Assembly (NCBI RefSeq): GCF_004764705.1
Contig: NZ_SHLX01000001.1
Location: forward strand, 124,001 to 188,000
Reading direction: 5' to 3'
From: Paenibacillus cymbidii
GTDB lineage: Bacteria; Bacillota; Bacilli; Paenibacillales; NBRC-103111
Length of the DNA stretch: 64,000 bases
How positions within the stretch are numbered: position 1 is the first letter of the stretch; each line of letters starts with the position of its first letter. Position numbers and translations under genes: made by a program. Of the stretch, positions 17,126-25,720 are shown piece after piece. A model generated the notes under the pieces. It saw only the letters and a list, made by a program, of their open reading frames with translations, made no database searches and was not told where the DNA came from.

Positions 17126-19374
17126 TGAACCTGTCTCCGTCCTTGTTCAAGCGAATCGTGTTGTACGACTGGCAGTATCGGCTCACATCCTTGCTGACGG
17201 CGCTGTTCCTGCTGCAGTTCGTGTTCTGGATCGAAAAGGAAGACGGCGTCTGGCTGCAGCAAACCGTTACGATGGTTGAGGTCACGCTGGTCGTGATGGC
17301 CGTCCTGCAATTCGTTCCGCTGCGCAATCGGCTGCTGCACGGCTTGCTCCAGTTCGCTGTGCTGTTCGTTTACAATGCGGTTGTCATGCATTACGACCCG
17401 ATCCTGCACCGCGTCAAAACATTTGCCGCTTTCCGTCAACTGCTTTACGACAATGCGGTGCAGTTTACGCCGTTCATCTGGTTTACGCTCGGCGCCTGGC
17501 TCGTTTACCTGACAACGCTGTGGGCGGTGCAGGTCAAGTGGCGTATTTATGTCGTCGTGATCGCGTCCGTGCTCGTGCTGGCGTTTCGCGACTCGTTCAG
17601 CGTTGTGGTGTTGTGGAACCAGGCGGCGGTCGTCATTTTTTGCGGACTGAGCATGTTGGTGGTGCGCCACTTCGCCGACCTGAAGAAAAAGAATCCGACC
17701 GGCTGGGGAAGGCTCGCCGACTATCCGGCGGAAATCGCCGTGCCGATCGTGCTGCTGCTTGCCGGGACGACGCTGCTCGGCTCGCTGGCGCCGGACGTCA
17801 ACAATATATTGACCGATCCGTACACGCTTTGGAAGCATCATAAAGGCGAGGCGGTGCTGCTCCCCGGCAAAGTGCGCGACGGCGGCGGCGTTAACCTGTT
17901 CGGCATCGAAGCGAATGCGACGTCCGGCTACAGCCGGGACGACGATTCGCTCGGCGGCGGCTTCGATTTCGATTCGACCGAAGTGATGACCGTCGATACG
18001 ACGCATCGCAGCTACTGGCGCGGCGAGACGCGTTCGTTCTACAACGGAACGGGCTGGGAGCTCAGCGACGTCGACAAGCAGAATCCGATCACGCCCGTCC
18101 AGCAGGACAAAGAGCTGGCCGGCGACGTATTGATGCGGGAATCGCAGTTGAAAACGATTGACGTTACCCAAACGGTGACGATGGTGCGCAAGGATTCTTT
18201 TCCGGTGCTGTTCGGCGCCTTCGCCATCGCCAGGGTGGAAAACGTCAACGGCGAAAAAAGCGGCTTCGATCGGCTGCAATGGTCTTCCCGCCAGGCGGAG
18301 CTGCGGTTCACGGAGACGAGAACGGCGAAATATCCGCAATCGTACACGATCGTTTCGAAAATGCCGATCGTCGACGAAGCGCAATTGCGCGATGTAACGG
18401 TACAGCCGGAGGAGCGGGCGCAGCTCGGCGCGTATTTGCAGCTGCCGAACACAACGCCGCTGCGGGTGCGCCAGCTCGCCCAGCAAATTACCCAGCAAGC
18501 CGCCACGATGTATGACAAGGCGAAGGCGATCGAACAATATTTGCAAATGAACTACACGTATACGAACAAGCCGGACGAAAGCAAGGCGAGGAGCAAAGAT
18601 TTCGTCGACCGGTTCCTGTTTGAGACGAAGATGGGCTACTGCGACTACTATTCGTCAGCCATGGTCGTGCTGGCCCGCGCGGTGGGCATTCCGGCAAGGT
18701 GGGTCAAAGGTTATGCGCCGGGTGTGGCGCCCGTCGAGGAGGATCTCGCCCGTTCGGGGGTGCCGATCGATGAAATCAACCCGGACGGCGCAGGCGTGTA
18801 TTCGGTGCGCAACTCCGATGCCCATTCCTGGGTAGAGGTGTTCTACCCCGGATACGGCTGGATCCCGTTCGAGCCGACATCCGGCTTCGCGATGCCGTCG
18901 GCGCAGGAAGTCGTGACGCCCGAGCCGATCGTCGAATCGACGGTCGATCCGGTGGAAACCACGCCGGTTGCCGAAGCGTCGACGCCGATCGTTACGGCCG
19001 GACGCGTCGGCTGGGGAGTTGCAGCCGTTGCCGTCGTCGTTGCTGCCGTGCTGCTGTTCCTGTATCGCCGCCCGCTGCGCAGATGGTACAACATCCGCTT
19101 CGGCAAGGACGAAGGAAGCAACCTTAACGCGCGGGTCGTGGCGGATTACAACCGGTTGGTCAAATACACCCGGCGCAAAGGGTACGCCGTGCTGGAGCAC
19201 GAAACGGCGCGCGAAACGGTCGGCCGCTGGAAACGCAAGGACGCGTGGCTCGCCAAAGACATCGAGCTGCTGCTGGCCCTGTTCGAGAAGGCGAAGTACA
19301 GCAATCGCGCCGTGACGCCCGAGGAGGCGACGCGGGCTGCGACCATCGTGCGCAAGCTGCGCGAAGAGTTATAA
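17125..19374 (+). CDS. TgpA-like membrane transglutaminase-domain protein
   Basis: A 749-residue protein: five or six N-terminal membrane helices up to about residue 240, then an extracellular region with a transglutaminase-like cysteine-protease fold, then a late membrane helix (WGVAAVAVVVAAVLLFLY) and a cytosolic DUF4129-like tail. The catalytic Cys is in KMGYCDYYSSAMVVLARAVG and the His/Asp motif in SDAHSWVEVFYPGYGWIPFE. The ATG at 17125 follows GGGAGGGAGAG. It is the last gene of the MoxR-DUF58-transglutaminase operon. The biological substrate is not known. Confidence 0.9.
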   Translation: MNLSPSLFKRIVLYDWQYRLTSLLTALFLLQFVFWIEKEDGVWLQQTVTMVEVTLVVMAVLQFVPLRNRLLHGLLQFAVLFVYNAVVMHYDPILHRVKTFAAFRQLLYDNAVQFTPFIWFTLGAWLVYLTTLWAVQVKWRIYVVVIASVLVLAFRDSFSVVVLWNQAAVVIFCGLSMLVVRHFADLKKKNPTGWGRLADYPAEIAVPIVLLLAGTTLLGSLAPDVNNILTDPYTLWKHHKGEAVLLPGKVRDGGGVNLFGIEANATSGYSRDDDSLGGGFDFDSTEVMTVDTTHRSYWRGETRSFYNGTGWELSDVDKQNPITPVQQDKELAGDVLMRESQLKTIDVTQTVTMVRKDSFPVLFGAFAIARVENVNGEKSGFDRLQWSSRQAELRFTETRTAKYPQSYTIVSKMPIVDEAQLRDVTVQPEERAQLGAYLQLPNTTPLRVRQLAQQITQQAATMYDKAKAIEQYLQMNYTYTNKPDESKARSKDFVDRFLFETKMGYCDYYSSAMVVLARAVGIPARWVKGYAPGVAPVEEDLARSGVPIDEINPDGAGVYSVRNSDAHSWVEVFYPGYGWIPFEPTSGFAMPSAQEVVTPEPIVESTVDPVETTPVAEASTPIVTAGRVGWGVAAVAVVVAAVLLFLYRRPLRRWYNIRFGKDEGSNLNARVVADYNRLVKYTRRKGYAVLEHETARETVGRWKRKDAWLAKDIELLLALFEKAKYSNRAVTPEEATRAATIVRKLREEL

Positions 19375-19387
19375 GAAAGTGATGCCG

Positions 19388-19420
19388 AAGCCGGAGGCCG
19401 CAACCTCCGGCTTGTCTTTG
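19388..19420 (+). terminator. Hairpin terminator after the transglutaminase gene
   Basis: AAGCCGGAGG (19388-19397) pairs with CCTCCGGCTT (19404-19413), followed by a weak T tract (GTCTTT). Confidence 0.65.
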
Positions 19421-19447
19421 CAACGAATTGCCGGGATGTGGTATAGT
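19418..19447 (+). promoter_or_regulatory. Sigma-A promoter for the yqeG operon
   Basis: TTGCAA (19418-19423), an 18-base spacer, and TATAGT (19442-19447) preceded by TGG, giving an extended -10. It lies about 60 bases before yqeG and just after a terminator. Confidence 0.55.
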
Positions 19448-19504
19448 TTTCTACAAATAATGGCGGTACGATTTCCGTTCGCATCGTTCTGAGGAGAAAC
19501 TCGA

Positions 19505-20002
19505 ATGCTGGCCAAACTGTTTCCGCGCGAGCAGGCGGACACCGTATACGACATCGATTTGGACCGTTTATGGAATGCCGGCATTCGCGGCATTATCACC
19601 GATCTCGACAACACGCTCGTCGGGGCCGGCGTGGCGCTGGCGACGCCGGAGCTGCACGACTGGCTGGCGCGTGTGTCGCAACAAGGGTTCAAGCTCGTCA
19701 TCGTGTCGAACAATCATCACGCGAGGGTGAGCTCCTTCGCCGAACCGTTGAAGCTGCCGTTCATCTGGCGCGCCAAGAAGCCGACGATGGCCGCGTTCAA
19801 ACGGGCGCTGGCGATGATGGAGCTTGGCCCGCAGCAGGCGGCGATGGTGGGCGATCAACTGCTCACCGACGTGTTCGGCGGCAACCGGATCGGGTTGTAC
19901 ACGATTCTGGTGAAGCCGATCGCAATCGACGAGGAAGGCTTCTTTACCCGCATCAATCGCCGCATCGAGAAGAAGGTGCGCCGCATGGCGAACAAGCGGT
20001 AA
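19505..20002 (+). CDS. yqeG: YqeG-family HAD phosphatase
   Basis: A 165-residue HAD-superfamily IIIA phosphatase. The catalytic DxD motif is in IITDLDNTLVGAG; motif III lies around GPQQAAMVGDQLLTDVFGGN. It matches YqeG, the first gene of the conserved yqeG-yqeH-aroE block in Bacillales. The natural substrate is not established. The ATG at 19505 has GAGGAGAAAC upstream, and yqeH begins 25 bases after the stop, consistent with one operon. Confidence 0.93.
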   Translation: MLAKLFPREQADTVYDIDLDRLWNAGIRGIITDLDNTLVGAGVALATPELHDWLARVSQQGFKLVIVSNNHHARVSSFAEPLKLPFIWRAKKPTMAAFKRALAMMELGPQQAAMVGDQLLTDVFGGNRIGLYTILVKPIAIDEEGFFTRINRRIEKKVRRMANKR

Positions 20003-20027
20003 ACCGCTTGAATTGAGGAGGAACGGC

Positions 20028-21152
20028 ATGACGCAAGGGCAACAAACGGGCGCCGCCGCATGCGAAGGCTGCGGCGTTCGGCTGCAGACAACGGACATCG
20101 CCGCGCTTGGCTATGTGCCGGAACAGGCGCTGGCGCGCAGTCCGGTCATTTGCCAGCGCTGTTTTCGCATCAAGCATTATAATGAAGTGTCGACGACGGC
20201 CTTGCAGCAGGACGACTTTCTGCGTATTCTCGGCCACATCGGCAACACGCGAAGTCTGGTCGTGCACATTGTCGACCTGTTCGATTTTGAAGGCAGCCTG
20301 ATCAGCGGGCTGCAGCGGTTCGTCGGCGCCAACAAGGTGGTGCTGGCGGTGAACAAGATCGATCTGCTGCCGAAGGTGACGAACGCCAACAGGATCGTCG
20401 GCTGGGTGCAGCGGCAGCTCAAGGAAGAAGGGCTGAAGGTCGCCGACATCGTGCTGGTCAGCGCGCGCAAGCATACCGGATTCGATCGGCTGCTGGAAGC
20501 GATCGGCCGCCACCGCGCCGGGGGCGACGTGTATGTCGTCGGCGCCACGAACGCCGGCAAGTCGACGCTGATCAACCGGCTTATCCGCGACCACAGCGAT
20601 CTCGAAGCGGAGCTTACCGTTTCCGCGTACCCGGGCACCACGCTCGATCTGGTGCGCATTCCGCTTGACGACGGGCAGGCGATCATCGACACGCCGGGCA
20701 TCGTCTACAAGCACCGGCTGAGCGAGCTTGTGTCGCGCCAGGATATTCATACGATCATGCCGGACAAGCCGATCAAACCGATGGTTTTCCAGTTGAACGA
20801 AGGGCAGACGCTGTTTTTCGGCGGGCTGGCGCGGTTCGATTTTGTCAAAGGGGAGCGGCAGTCGTTTACCTGCTTCGTTTCGAATGCGCTGCACATTCAC
20901 CGCACGAAGCGGGAGCGGGCGGACGAGCTGTACGCGAATCATCTCGGCGAGCTGCTGCAGCCGCCGGGCAAGGAAGAGGCGGCCGAACTGCCGCCGTTCG
21001 TGCGCCACGCGCTGCGGGTCAAGCCGGGCAGCAAGGTGGATGTGCTCGTCTCTGGCATCGGCTGGATCAAGGTGAACGGGGAGACGGGAGCCGAACTGGA
21101 CGTATACGCGCCGAAAGGCGTCAAAATCGTTCTGAGGCCCTCGCTGATTTAA
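20028..21152 (+). CDS. yqeH: Ribosome-biogenesis GTPase YqeH (circularly permuted)
   Basis: A 374-residue GTPase needed for 30S subunit assembly. An N-terminal zinc finger is built from CEGC and CQRC. The G motifs are in permuted order: G4 NKID and G5 SARK come first, then G1 GATNAGKST and G3 DTPG, which defines the YqeH/YlqF type. The C-terminal domain binds RNA. The ATG at 20028 follows GAGGAGGAAC. It sits between yqeG and aroE as in Bacillus subtilis. Confidence 0.96.
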   Translation: MTQGQQTGAAACEGCGVRLQTTDIAALGYVPEQALARSPVICQRCFRIKHYNEVSTTALQQDDFLRILGHIGNTRSLVVHIVDLFDFEGSLISGLQRFVGANKVVLAVNKIDLLPKVTNANRIVGWVQRQLKEEGLKVADIVLVSARKHTGFDRLLEAIGRHRAGGDVYVVGATNAGKSTLINRLIRDHSDLEAELTVSAYPGTTLDLVRIPLDDGQAIIDTPGIVYKHRLSELVSRQDIHTIMPDKPIKPMVFQLNEGQTLFFGGLARFDFVKGERQSFTCFVSNALHIHRTKRERADELYANHLGELLQPPGKEEAAELPPFVRHALRVKPGSKVDVLVSGIGWIKVNGETGAELDVYAPKGVKIVLRPSLI

Positions 21153-21188
21153 TGATCGTACGTACTATGGAGTGTGGGGGAACGTTCC

Positions 21189-22049
21189 ATGAGTTATGAA
21201 TCCATTCGAGCGATCGATACGGCAACCGAGCTGTATGCCGTCTTCGGCGATCCGATCGGCCATTCCAAGTCGCCGCTGATGCTGAACCGGGCGTTCGCCG
21301 CGGCGGAGCGCAACGCCGCTTACGTCGCCTTTCACGTCAAACCGGAAGGGCTCGGCGACGCGGTGCGCGGCGTGCGGGCGCTCGGTATCCGCGGCGTCAA
21401 CGTGACGATTCCGCACAAGCTGGAAGTGATGCCGTTTCTCGACGAAATCGACGAAGACGCGCGGGCGATCGGCGCGGTCAATACGATCGCCAATCGGGAC
21501 GGCAAGCTGGTCGGCTACAATACGGACGGCATCGGTTACGTTCGTTCCTTGAAGGAAGAAACCGGCGTCGCGCTGCGCGGCAAGCGGGTGCTGCTGCTTG
21601 GCGCCGGCGGAGCGGCCCGGGCGATTGCGTACGCGCTGGCCAAAGAAGGGGTGGCGACGATCTGGTTCGCCAACCGGACGCGGGAGAAGGCGCGGGCGCT
21701 GGCGGCGTCGATTCAGGCGTATACGCATACGAACGTCATCGGCTTCGACGCGCTTGACCATGTGGTTGGCCAAGTCGATTTGGTCGTCAACAACACGCCG
21801 GTCGGCATGTATCCGAACGTCGACGAAACGCCGATCAATCCGGAGCTGCTGCACGGCGAGTTGCTCGTCAGCGATCTGATTTACAACCCGCGCGTGACGA
21901 AGCTGCTTGCCGAAGCGCAAGCAAGGGGAGCGCGCATTCATAGCGGGCTCGGCATGTTTATTTATCAAGGCGCCTATGCGTACGAATATTGGACGGGGCA
22001 GCCGGCTCCCGTGACGGCGATGCGCGATGCCGTCGAACGGGTGCTGTAG
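21189..22049 (+). CDS. aroE: Shikimate dehydrogenase
   Basis: A 286-residue NADP-dependent shikimate dehydrogenase that reduces 3-dehydroshikimate in aromatic amino acid synthesis. Substrate residues sit in GHSKSPLMLNRAF and NVTIPHKLEVMPF; the NADP loop is GAGGAARAIAYAL; NTTPVGMYPN is the family signature. I use the ATG at 21189 (GTGTGGGGG upstream) rather than the in-frame GTG five codons earlier, which lacks a ribosome site. yhbY starts 28 bases after the stop. Confidence 0.96.
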   Translation: MSYESIRAIDTATELYAVFGDPIGHSKSPLMLNRAFAAAERNAAYVAFHVKPEGLGDAVRGVRALGIRGVNVTIPHKLEVMPFLDEIDEDARAIGAVNTIANRDGKLVGYNTDGIGYVRSLKEETGVALRGKRVLLLGAGGAARAIAYALAKEGVATIWFANRTREKARALAASIQAYTHTNVIGFDALDHVVGQVDLVVNNTPVGMYPNVDETPINPELLHGELLVSDLIYNPRVTKLLAEAQARGARIHSGLGMFIYQGAYAYEYWTGQPAPVTAMRDAVERVL

Positions 22050-22077
22050 CGGCTTTGGCGGAATCGAGGACTTGTTC

Positions 22078-22368
22078 ATGCTAACAGGCAAACAGAAACG
22101 GTATTTGCGCTCGCAGGCGCATCATTTGACCCCGATCTTTCAAGTCGGCAAAGGCGGCGTCAACGAGCATTTGATCCGGCACATCGTGGAGGCGCTCGAA
22201 ACGCGCGAGCTGATTAAAGTGAGCGTGCTGAACAACTGCACGGACGATCGCGAAGACGTCGCCGTCCGCCTGGCGGAAGGGGCGGAAGCCGAACTCGTGC
22301 AAGTCATCGGCAAAATCATCGTGCTCTACAAGGAATCGAAGGAGCACAAAACGATCGAGCTGCCGTAA
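22078..22368 (+). CDS. yhbY: YhbY-type CRM-domain RNA-binding protein
   Basis: A 96-residue protein consisting of one CRM domain (TGKQKRYLRSQAHHLTPIFQ; VGKGGVNEHLIRHIVEALE with the GKGGV loop). YhbY/YqeI proteins bind pre-50S ribosomal particles. The ATG at 22078 gives the normal family length. It lies between aroE and nadD in the conserved order. Confidence 0.94.
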   Translation: MLTGKQKRYLRSQAHHLTPIFQVGKGGVNEHLIRHIVEALETRELIKVSVLNNCTDDREDVAVRLAEGAEAELVQVIGKIIVLYKESKEHKTIELP

Positions 22369-22376
22369 GCTCGGGC

Positions 22377-22406
22377 CAGGCAGTCGCCGGCAAGCGGCCT
22401 GCCTGG
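22377..22406 (+). other. Strong intergenic hairpin between yhbY and nadD
   Basis: CCAGGCAG (22377-22384) pairs with CTGCCTGG (22399-22406), with an inner GCCG/CGGC pairing. No T tract follows, so it is more likely an mRNA stability or processing element within the operon than a terminator. Confidence 0.5.
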
Positions 22407-22442
22407 AAGGGACCCCGGCTGGCTCGGATAGGGGAATTACGG

Positions 22443-23030
22443 ATGAACATCGGCATCATGGGCGGCACTTTCGATCCCGTGCACACGGGTCATCTGTTGG
22501 CGGCGTTGTGCGCGCTCGAACAGGCGGGGCTGGACGAAGTATGGTTCATGCCGGCGAGCGCCCCGCCGCACAAAAAAAATGCTCCGCTCGCGTCCGCCGA
22601 GCAGCGGTTTGTGATGGCGGAGCTGGCGGTGGAAGGCAATCCGCAGTTTCGCGCGACGGACATTGAGCTCCGGAAAGGCGGCACCTCGTATACGGCGGAA
22701 ACGGTCGATCTGCTGCGGGAGCTGCATCCGGAGCACCGGTTCCAATACATCATCGGCGCCGATATGGTCATGTATTTGCCCAAGTGGCACCGCATCGACG
22801 ACTTGACAGCGGCGATCGGTTTTATCGGCTTGCATCGTCCCGGCTACGAGATTCGCCTGGGCGAGCTGCCGGAACGCATCCGGCGCAGCGTGCGGCTGGC
22901 GGTGATGCCGCAGATCGATATTTCGTCGACGGCAATCCGTGCTAAACGCGCCAGCGGCGGTTCGATTCGTTATCTGGTGCCGGAGCGGGTGCGCGAGTAT
23001 ATCGAAAGGAACCGGTTGTATGAATCGTGA
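22443..23030 (+). CDS. nadD: Nicotinate-nucleotide adenylyltransferase
   Basis: A 195-residue NadD that adenylates nicotinate mononucleotide to deamido-NAD. The HxGH nucleotidyl-transferase motif is in GGTFDPVHTGHLL and the second motif ISSTAIRAK binds the phosphates. The C-terminus overlaps the start of yqeK by 11 bases, as expected for this conserved pair, so the two are translationally coupled. Confidence 0.96.
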   Translation: MNIGIMGGTFDPVHTGHLLAALCALEQAGLDEVWFMPASAPPHKKNAPLASAEQRFVMAELAVEGNPQFRATDIELRKGGTSYTAETVDLLRELHPEHRFQYIIGADMVMYLPKWHRIDDLTAAIGFIGLHRPGYEIRLGELPERIRRSVRLAVMPQIDISSTAIRAKRASGGSIRYLVPERVREYIERNRLYES

Positions 23031-23604
23031 CTGGCTGATGGAGGAAGTGAAGCGGCAGATGCCGGCCAAACGCTGGGCGCATACGCTCGGCGTCATGGAG
23101 TCGGCAGTGCAGCTGGCCCGCCGCTTCGGCGGCGACGAAACGAAAGCCGATCTTGCCGCTCTGCTGCACGACTATTGCAAGTTTTGGCCGATCGATCGCC
23201 AGGAGCGGCTCATTGCCGACAACGGGCTGGCCGGCGACTTGCTCGAATACGACAAGGCGCTGCTGCACGCGCCTGCCGCGGCGTGGATCGCCCGCGAGCA
23301 TTACGGCATCACGGACGAGGAAGTGCTCGACGCGATCCGCTACCACACGTCGGGCCGGGCCGGCATGACGAAGCTCGACAAGATTGTTTGCCTGGCCGAT
23401 TACATCGAGCCGGGCCGCGACTTCCCGGGCGTGCATACGATTCGCGAATTAGCCGACAATAGTCTGGAAAAAGCGCTTATCGCCGGCTTCGATTCAACGC
23501 TGACCTATTTGATCGCCAAGCAGCAAATCATTTACCCGCTCACCGTCATCGCGCGCAACTCGCTGGTGCGGGAGCTAGGGCGTGTTTGGAAACTCCGAGG
23601 GTAG
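23020..23604 (+). CDS. yqeK: YqeK HD-domain hydrolase (diadenosine tetraphosphatase)
   Basis: A 194-residue HD-domain protein; the family cleaves Ap4A symmetrically. Metal-binding motifs: RWAHTLGVMESA (His), LLHDYCKFWP (HD) and the later AREHYGI/RYHTSGRAGM segments. The start is ATG 23020 with GAAAGGA upstream, inside the end of nadD. The last codons (GRVWKLRG) are encoded by the left inverted repeat of the inserted element at 23578, so the native C-terminus has been replaced. Confidence 0.93.
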   Translation: MNRDWLMEEVKRQMPAKRWAHTLGVMESAVQLARRFGGDETKADLAALLHDYCKFWPIDRQERLIADNGLAGDLLEYDKALLHAPAAAWIAREHYGITDEEVLDAIRYHTSGRAGMTKLDKIVCLADYIEPGRDFPGVHTIRELADNSLEKALIAGFDSTLTYLIAKQQIIYPLTVIARNSLVRELGRVWKLRG

Positions 23605-23738
23605 TAGATTGGGCCGAATTTTCGTTCCATGCAAGGAAGTTTTGCGCAGGCTTACCGGGGGTAAGTCAAGCAAAAGTGACGCAGCAGGGGGCGAAAAGGC
23701 GGTGCAAGATGCACCTGAGCGGGTTTCCAAACACGCCC
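23578..23738 (+). mobile_element. MITE-like element with 16-bp inverted termini
   Basis: A 161-bp segment bounded by GGGCGTGTTTGGAAAC (23578-23593) and its exact complement (23723-23738). It has no transposase and contains a hairpin GGTGCAAGATGCACC at 23701-23715. It sits between yqeK and rsfS, genes that are normally tightly packed. No clear target-site duplication is visible. The termini look like those of IS5-type transposons, but this is resemblance only. Confidence 0.6.
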
Positions 23739-23776
23739 AAAACAAAAACAGAAATGACCTGAAGGAGGACGATTCG

Positions 23777-24124
23777 TTGGTTTTGTCACCCGAACAATTG
23801 ATGAACCTCGTCGTCGATGCGGCGGAAGATAAAAAAGGCATGAACGTGGTAACGCTTGACTTGCAGAATATTTCGCTGATTGCCGATTATTTCGTCATCG
23901 TGCACGGCAATTCGGAAACGCAGGTGCAGGCGATCGCCACGGAAATCCGCAAGAAGGCGGGCGAGCACGGCGTGCACGTGCGCGGCCTGGAAGGCATGGA
24001 TACGGCGCGCTGGGTGCTGATCGACCTTGGCGACGTGGTCGCCCATGTGTTCCATCGCGACGAGCGCGACTATTACAATTTGGAGCGGCTGTGGTCCGAC
24101 GCCAAGGTGGTTGAACGCGTATGA
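23777..24124 (+). CDS. rsfS: Ribosomal silencing factor RsfS
   Basis: A 115-residue RsfS (YqeL), which binds uL14 on the 50S subunit and blocks subunit joining in stationary phase. Family stretches: NVVTLDLQNISLIADYFVIV and GMDTARWVLIDLGDVVAHVF. The start is a TTG at 23777 backed by GAAGGAGG with an 8-base gap; it gives the usual family length. The frame is open upstream to 23582, but that part is the inserted repeat. The stop overlaps cvfB by four bases. Confidence 0.93.
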   Translation: MVLSPEQLMNLVVDAAEDKKGMNVVTLDLQNISLIADYFVIVHGNSETQVQAIATEIRKKAGEHGVHVRGLEGMDTARWVLIDLGDVVAHVFHRDERDYYNLERLWSDAKVVERV

Positions 24125-25026
24125 AGCTGGTGGCCGGCACGTACCGGACGCTTGAGGTGGCGCGCGAAGTGCCGCCTTACGGCTATTTCCTGACCGACCG
24201 GGGGCAGACGGAGGAAGTGCTGCTGCACTACAGCGAAAAGAAAGGGGACGTCGCTCCCGGCCAACGGGTCGACGTTTTCCTGTTCTACGATACGCAGGAC
24301 CGGCTGGCGGCGACGATGAAGGAGCCGCATCTCGCGCTCGGCGAAACGGCGCTGCTCGAAGTCGTGGACCGGCACGCCCGCTTCGGCCTGTTCCTCGACA
24401 TGGGGCTAGGCCGCAATCTGCTGCTTCCGTTCGCCGAACAGCCGGAGATGAAGGAACTGCGGCCGCAGGTGGGCGATCGTGTGTTCGTTTATATGGACCA
24501 CGACCGCCAGGGACGGCTGATTGCCCGGCTGGCCGGCGAAGAGCAACTGGTTCCGCTTGCGGTGCGGGCGCCGGAATCGTGGAAGGGCGCCGAATGGCGC
24601 GAGGCGCGCGTGTACAAGCCGCTGCAGGAAGGCACCTTCGTCGTCATCGACGGCGGTGTGCTTGGCTTTGGCGTCCTCGGCTTCATTCACACGACGGAAC
24701 GGACGCGGCTGCTGCGGGTCGGCGAAACGGTCCGCGTGCGCGTCGCTTTCGTGCGTCCCGACGGACGAGTGAACGCGTCGACGCGGCCGCCGAAGGAAGT
24801 CGGCCGGGACGAAGACGCGGAGCGCATCCTCGCGTTCCTGCGCGAGCGGCCGAACGGTGCGATGCCGTATTCCGACGCGACGGCGGCAGACGTCATCATG
24901 CAGAAGTTCGGCATCAGCAAAGCGGCGTTTAAGCGGGCGCTCGGCAAGCTGATGAAACAAGGCGAGGTCGAGCAGCGGGAGAACTGGACGCACCTGGCCA
25001 CCAAGCGGGAAGAGAGCAGCGAGTGA
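24121..25026 (+). CDS. cvfB: CvfB-like S1-domain RNA-binding protein
   Basis: A 301-residue protein with tandem S1-like OB folds and a C-terminal winged helix, as in CvfB/YitL, RNA-binding proteins that affect virulence and gene expression in Gram-positives. Visible signs: RFGLFLDMGLGRNLLLPF, GDRVFVYMDHDRQGRLIARL, VRVRVAFVRPDGRVNASTRP, and the terminal MQKFGISKAAFKRALGKLMK helices. It overlaps rsfS by four bases (coupled). A strong terminator follows. Confidence 0.9.
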   Translation: MKLVAGTYRTLEVAREVPPYGYFLTDRGQTEEVLLHYSEKKGDVAPGQRVDVFLFYDTQDRLAATMKEPHLALGETALLEVVDRHARFGLFLDMGLGRNLLLPFAEQPEMKELRPQVGDRVFVYMDHDRQGRLIARLAGEEQLVPLAVRAPESWKGAEWREARVYKPLQEGTFVVIDGGVLGFGVLGFIHTTERTRLLRVGETVRVRVAFVRPDGRVNASTRPPKEVGRDEDAERILAFLRERPNGAMPYSDATAADVIMQKFGISKAAFKRALGKLMKQGEVEQRENWTHLATKREESSE

Positions 25027-25036
25027 GCAAAAATGG

Positions 25037-25070
25037 AAAGGACCGAAGGCGATTTGCCTTCGGTCCTTTT
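25037..25070 (+). terminator. Rho-independent terminator ending the yqe operon
   Basis: AAAGGACCGAAGGC (25037-25050) pairs perfectly with GCCTTCGGTCCTTT (25056-25069) around GATTT, with a short T run. Confidence 0.9.
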
Positions 25071-25098
25071 GCGTCGTGGCGGGCCGGGCCGGGTAACG

Positions 25099-25292
25099 AA
25101 AATAGCCCATGAAAAATGGCTTATTGGCCCGATTTCGCCCACCTCGTCGAAAATAGCCAGTGAAAACACTGGCTATCTCACCTCTGGAGCCTCAAAATCG
25201 AGCTTTTTAAAGAAATAGCCAGTGATTTCACTGGCTATTTCGGTTAGGCGGCTCGTTTTTGGCGGAATAGGCAATGAAACATGGCCTATTTT
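25099..25292 (+). repeat. Four-hairpin intergenic repeat, copy B
   Basis: Same layout and orientation as the copies at 14.3 and 55.3 kb. H1: AAATAGCCCAT / ATGGCTTATT, 25099-25126. H2: AAATAGCCAGTG / CACTGGCTATCT, 25151-25177. H3: GAAATAGCCAGTGA (25212-25225) / its exact complement (25228-25241). H4: AATAGGCAATG / CATGGCCTATT, 25266-25290. H3 differs from copy A by a paired change (AACC/GGTT to AGCC/GGCT), which keeps the stem. It follows the yqe operon terminator. Confidence 0.87.
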
Positions 25293-25419
25293 GCAAGAGG
25301 CTTCGTCGGAGCGAAACAAAAGCGAGTTTGTTGGTTGGCGGGAGAGAGAATGCCGCGTTTGGCGATGGTTTGAGCAGGGGCATGTCGGCGAGCGTGCATA
25401 GATTCGGTAGCGGTTCGCG

Positions 25420-25620
25420 TCTGCCGGTTATCCCGTCGGCTCAGGCTGGTGCGGCAGCGAGTGTATGGGGAGAGGAGGGAGCGAGGTATCGGCGGTGGTC
25501 GACGGAAGGATGCGTCTGCCGATTATCCCGTTGGCTCAGGCTGGTGCGGCAGCGAGTGTATGGGGAGAGAAGGGAGCGAGGCGAAGGATGCGTCTGCCGA
25601 TTATCCCGTTGGCTCAAGTT
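25420..25620 (+). repeat. Three direct repeats of a ~28-bp motif with longer shared flanks
   Basis: TCTGCCGATTATCCCGTTGG-type units at 25420-25447, 25515-25542 and 25593-25620. After the first two units a further roughly 45-base segment (GGTGCGGCAGCGAGTGTATG and on) is nearly identical. Spacings are 95 and 78 bases. Inverted relatives follow at 25721-25860. Confidence 0.75.
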
Positions 25621-25720
25621 GACGTTTGGATATATCAAGTTTGAAGGGGATACCCGAATGGTGTCACTGCACCGTAGGGGTACTTTTCTTAAATGGGATA
25701 CAAGTTGTTGATGCTTGCGA

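Noticed and set aside
23582..23776. N-terminal extension of RsfS
   Set aside because: The 65 extra codons coincide with the inverted-repeat element; the TTG at 23777 has a strong ribosome site and yields the family length.
25274..25711. Open frame of 145 codons over the short repeats
   Set aside because: The protein simply repeats the DNA repeats, has no ribosome site and no family resemblance.
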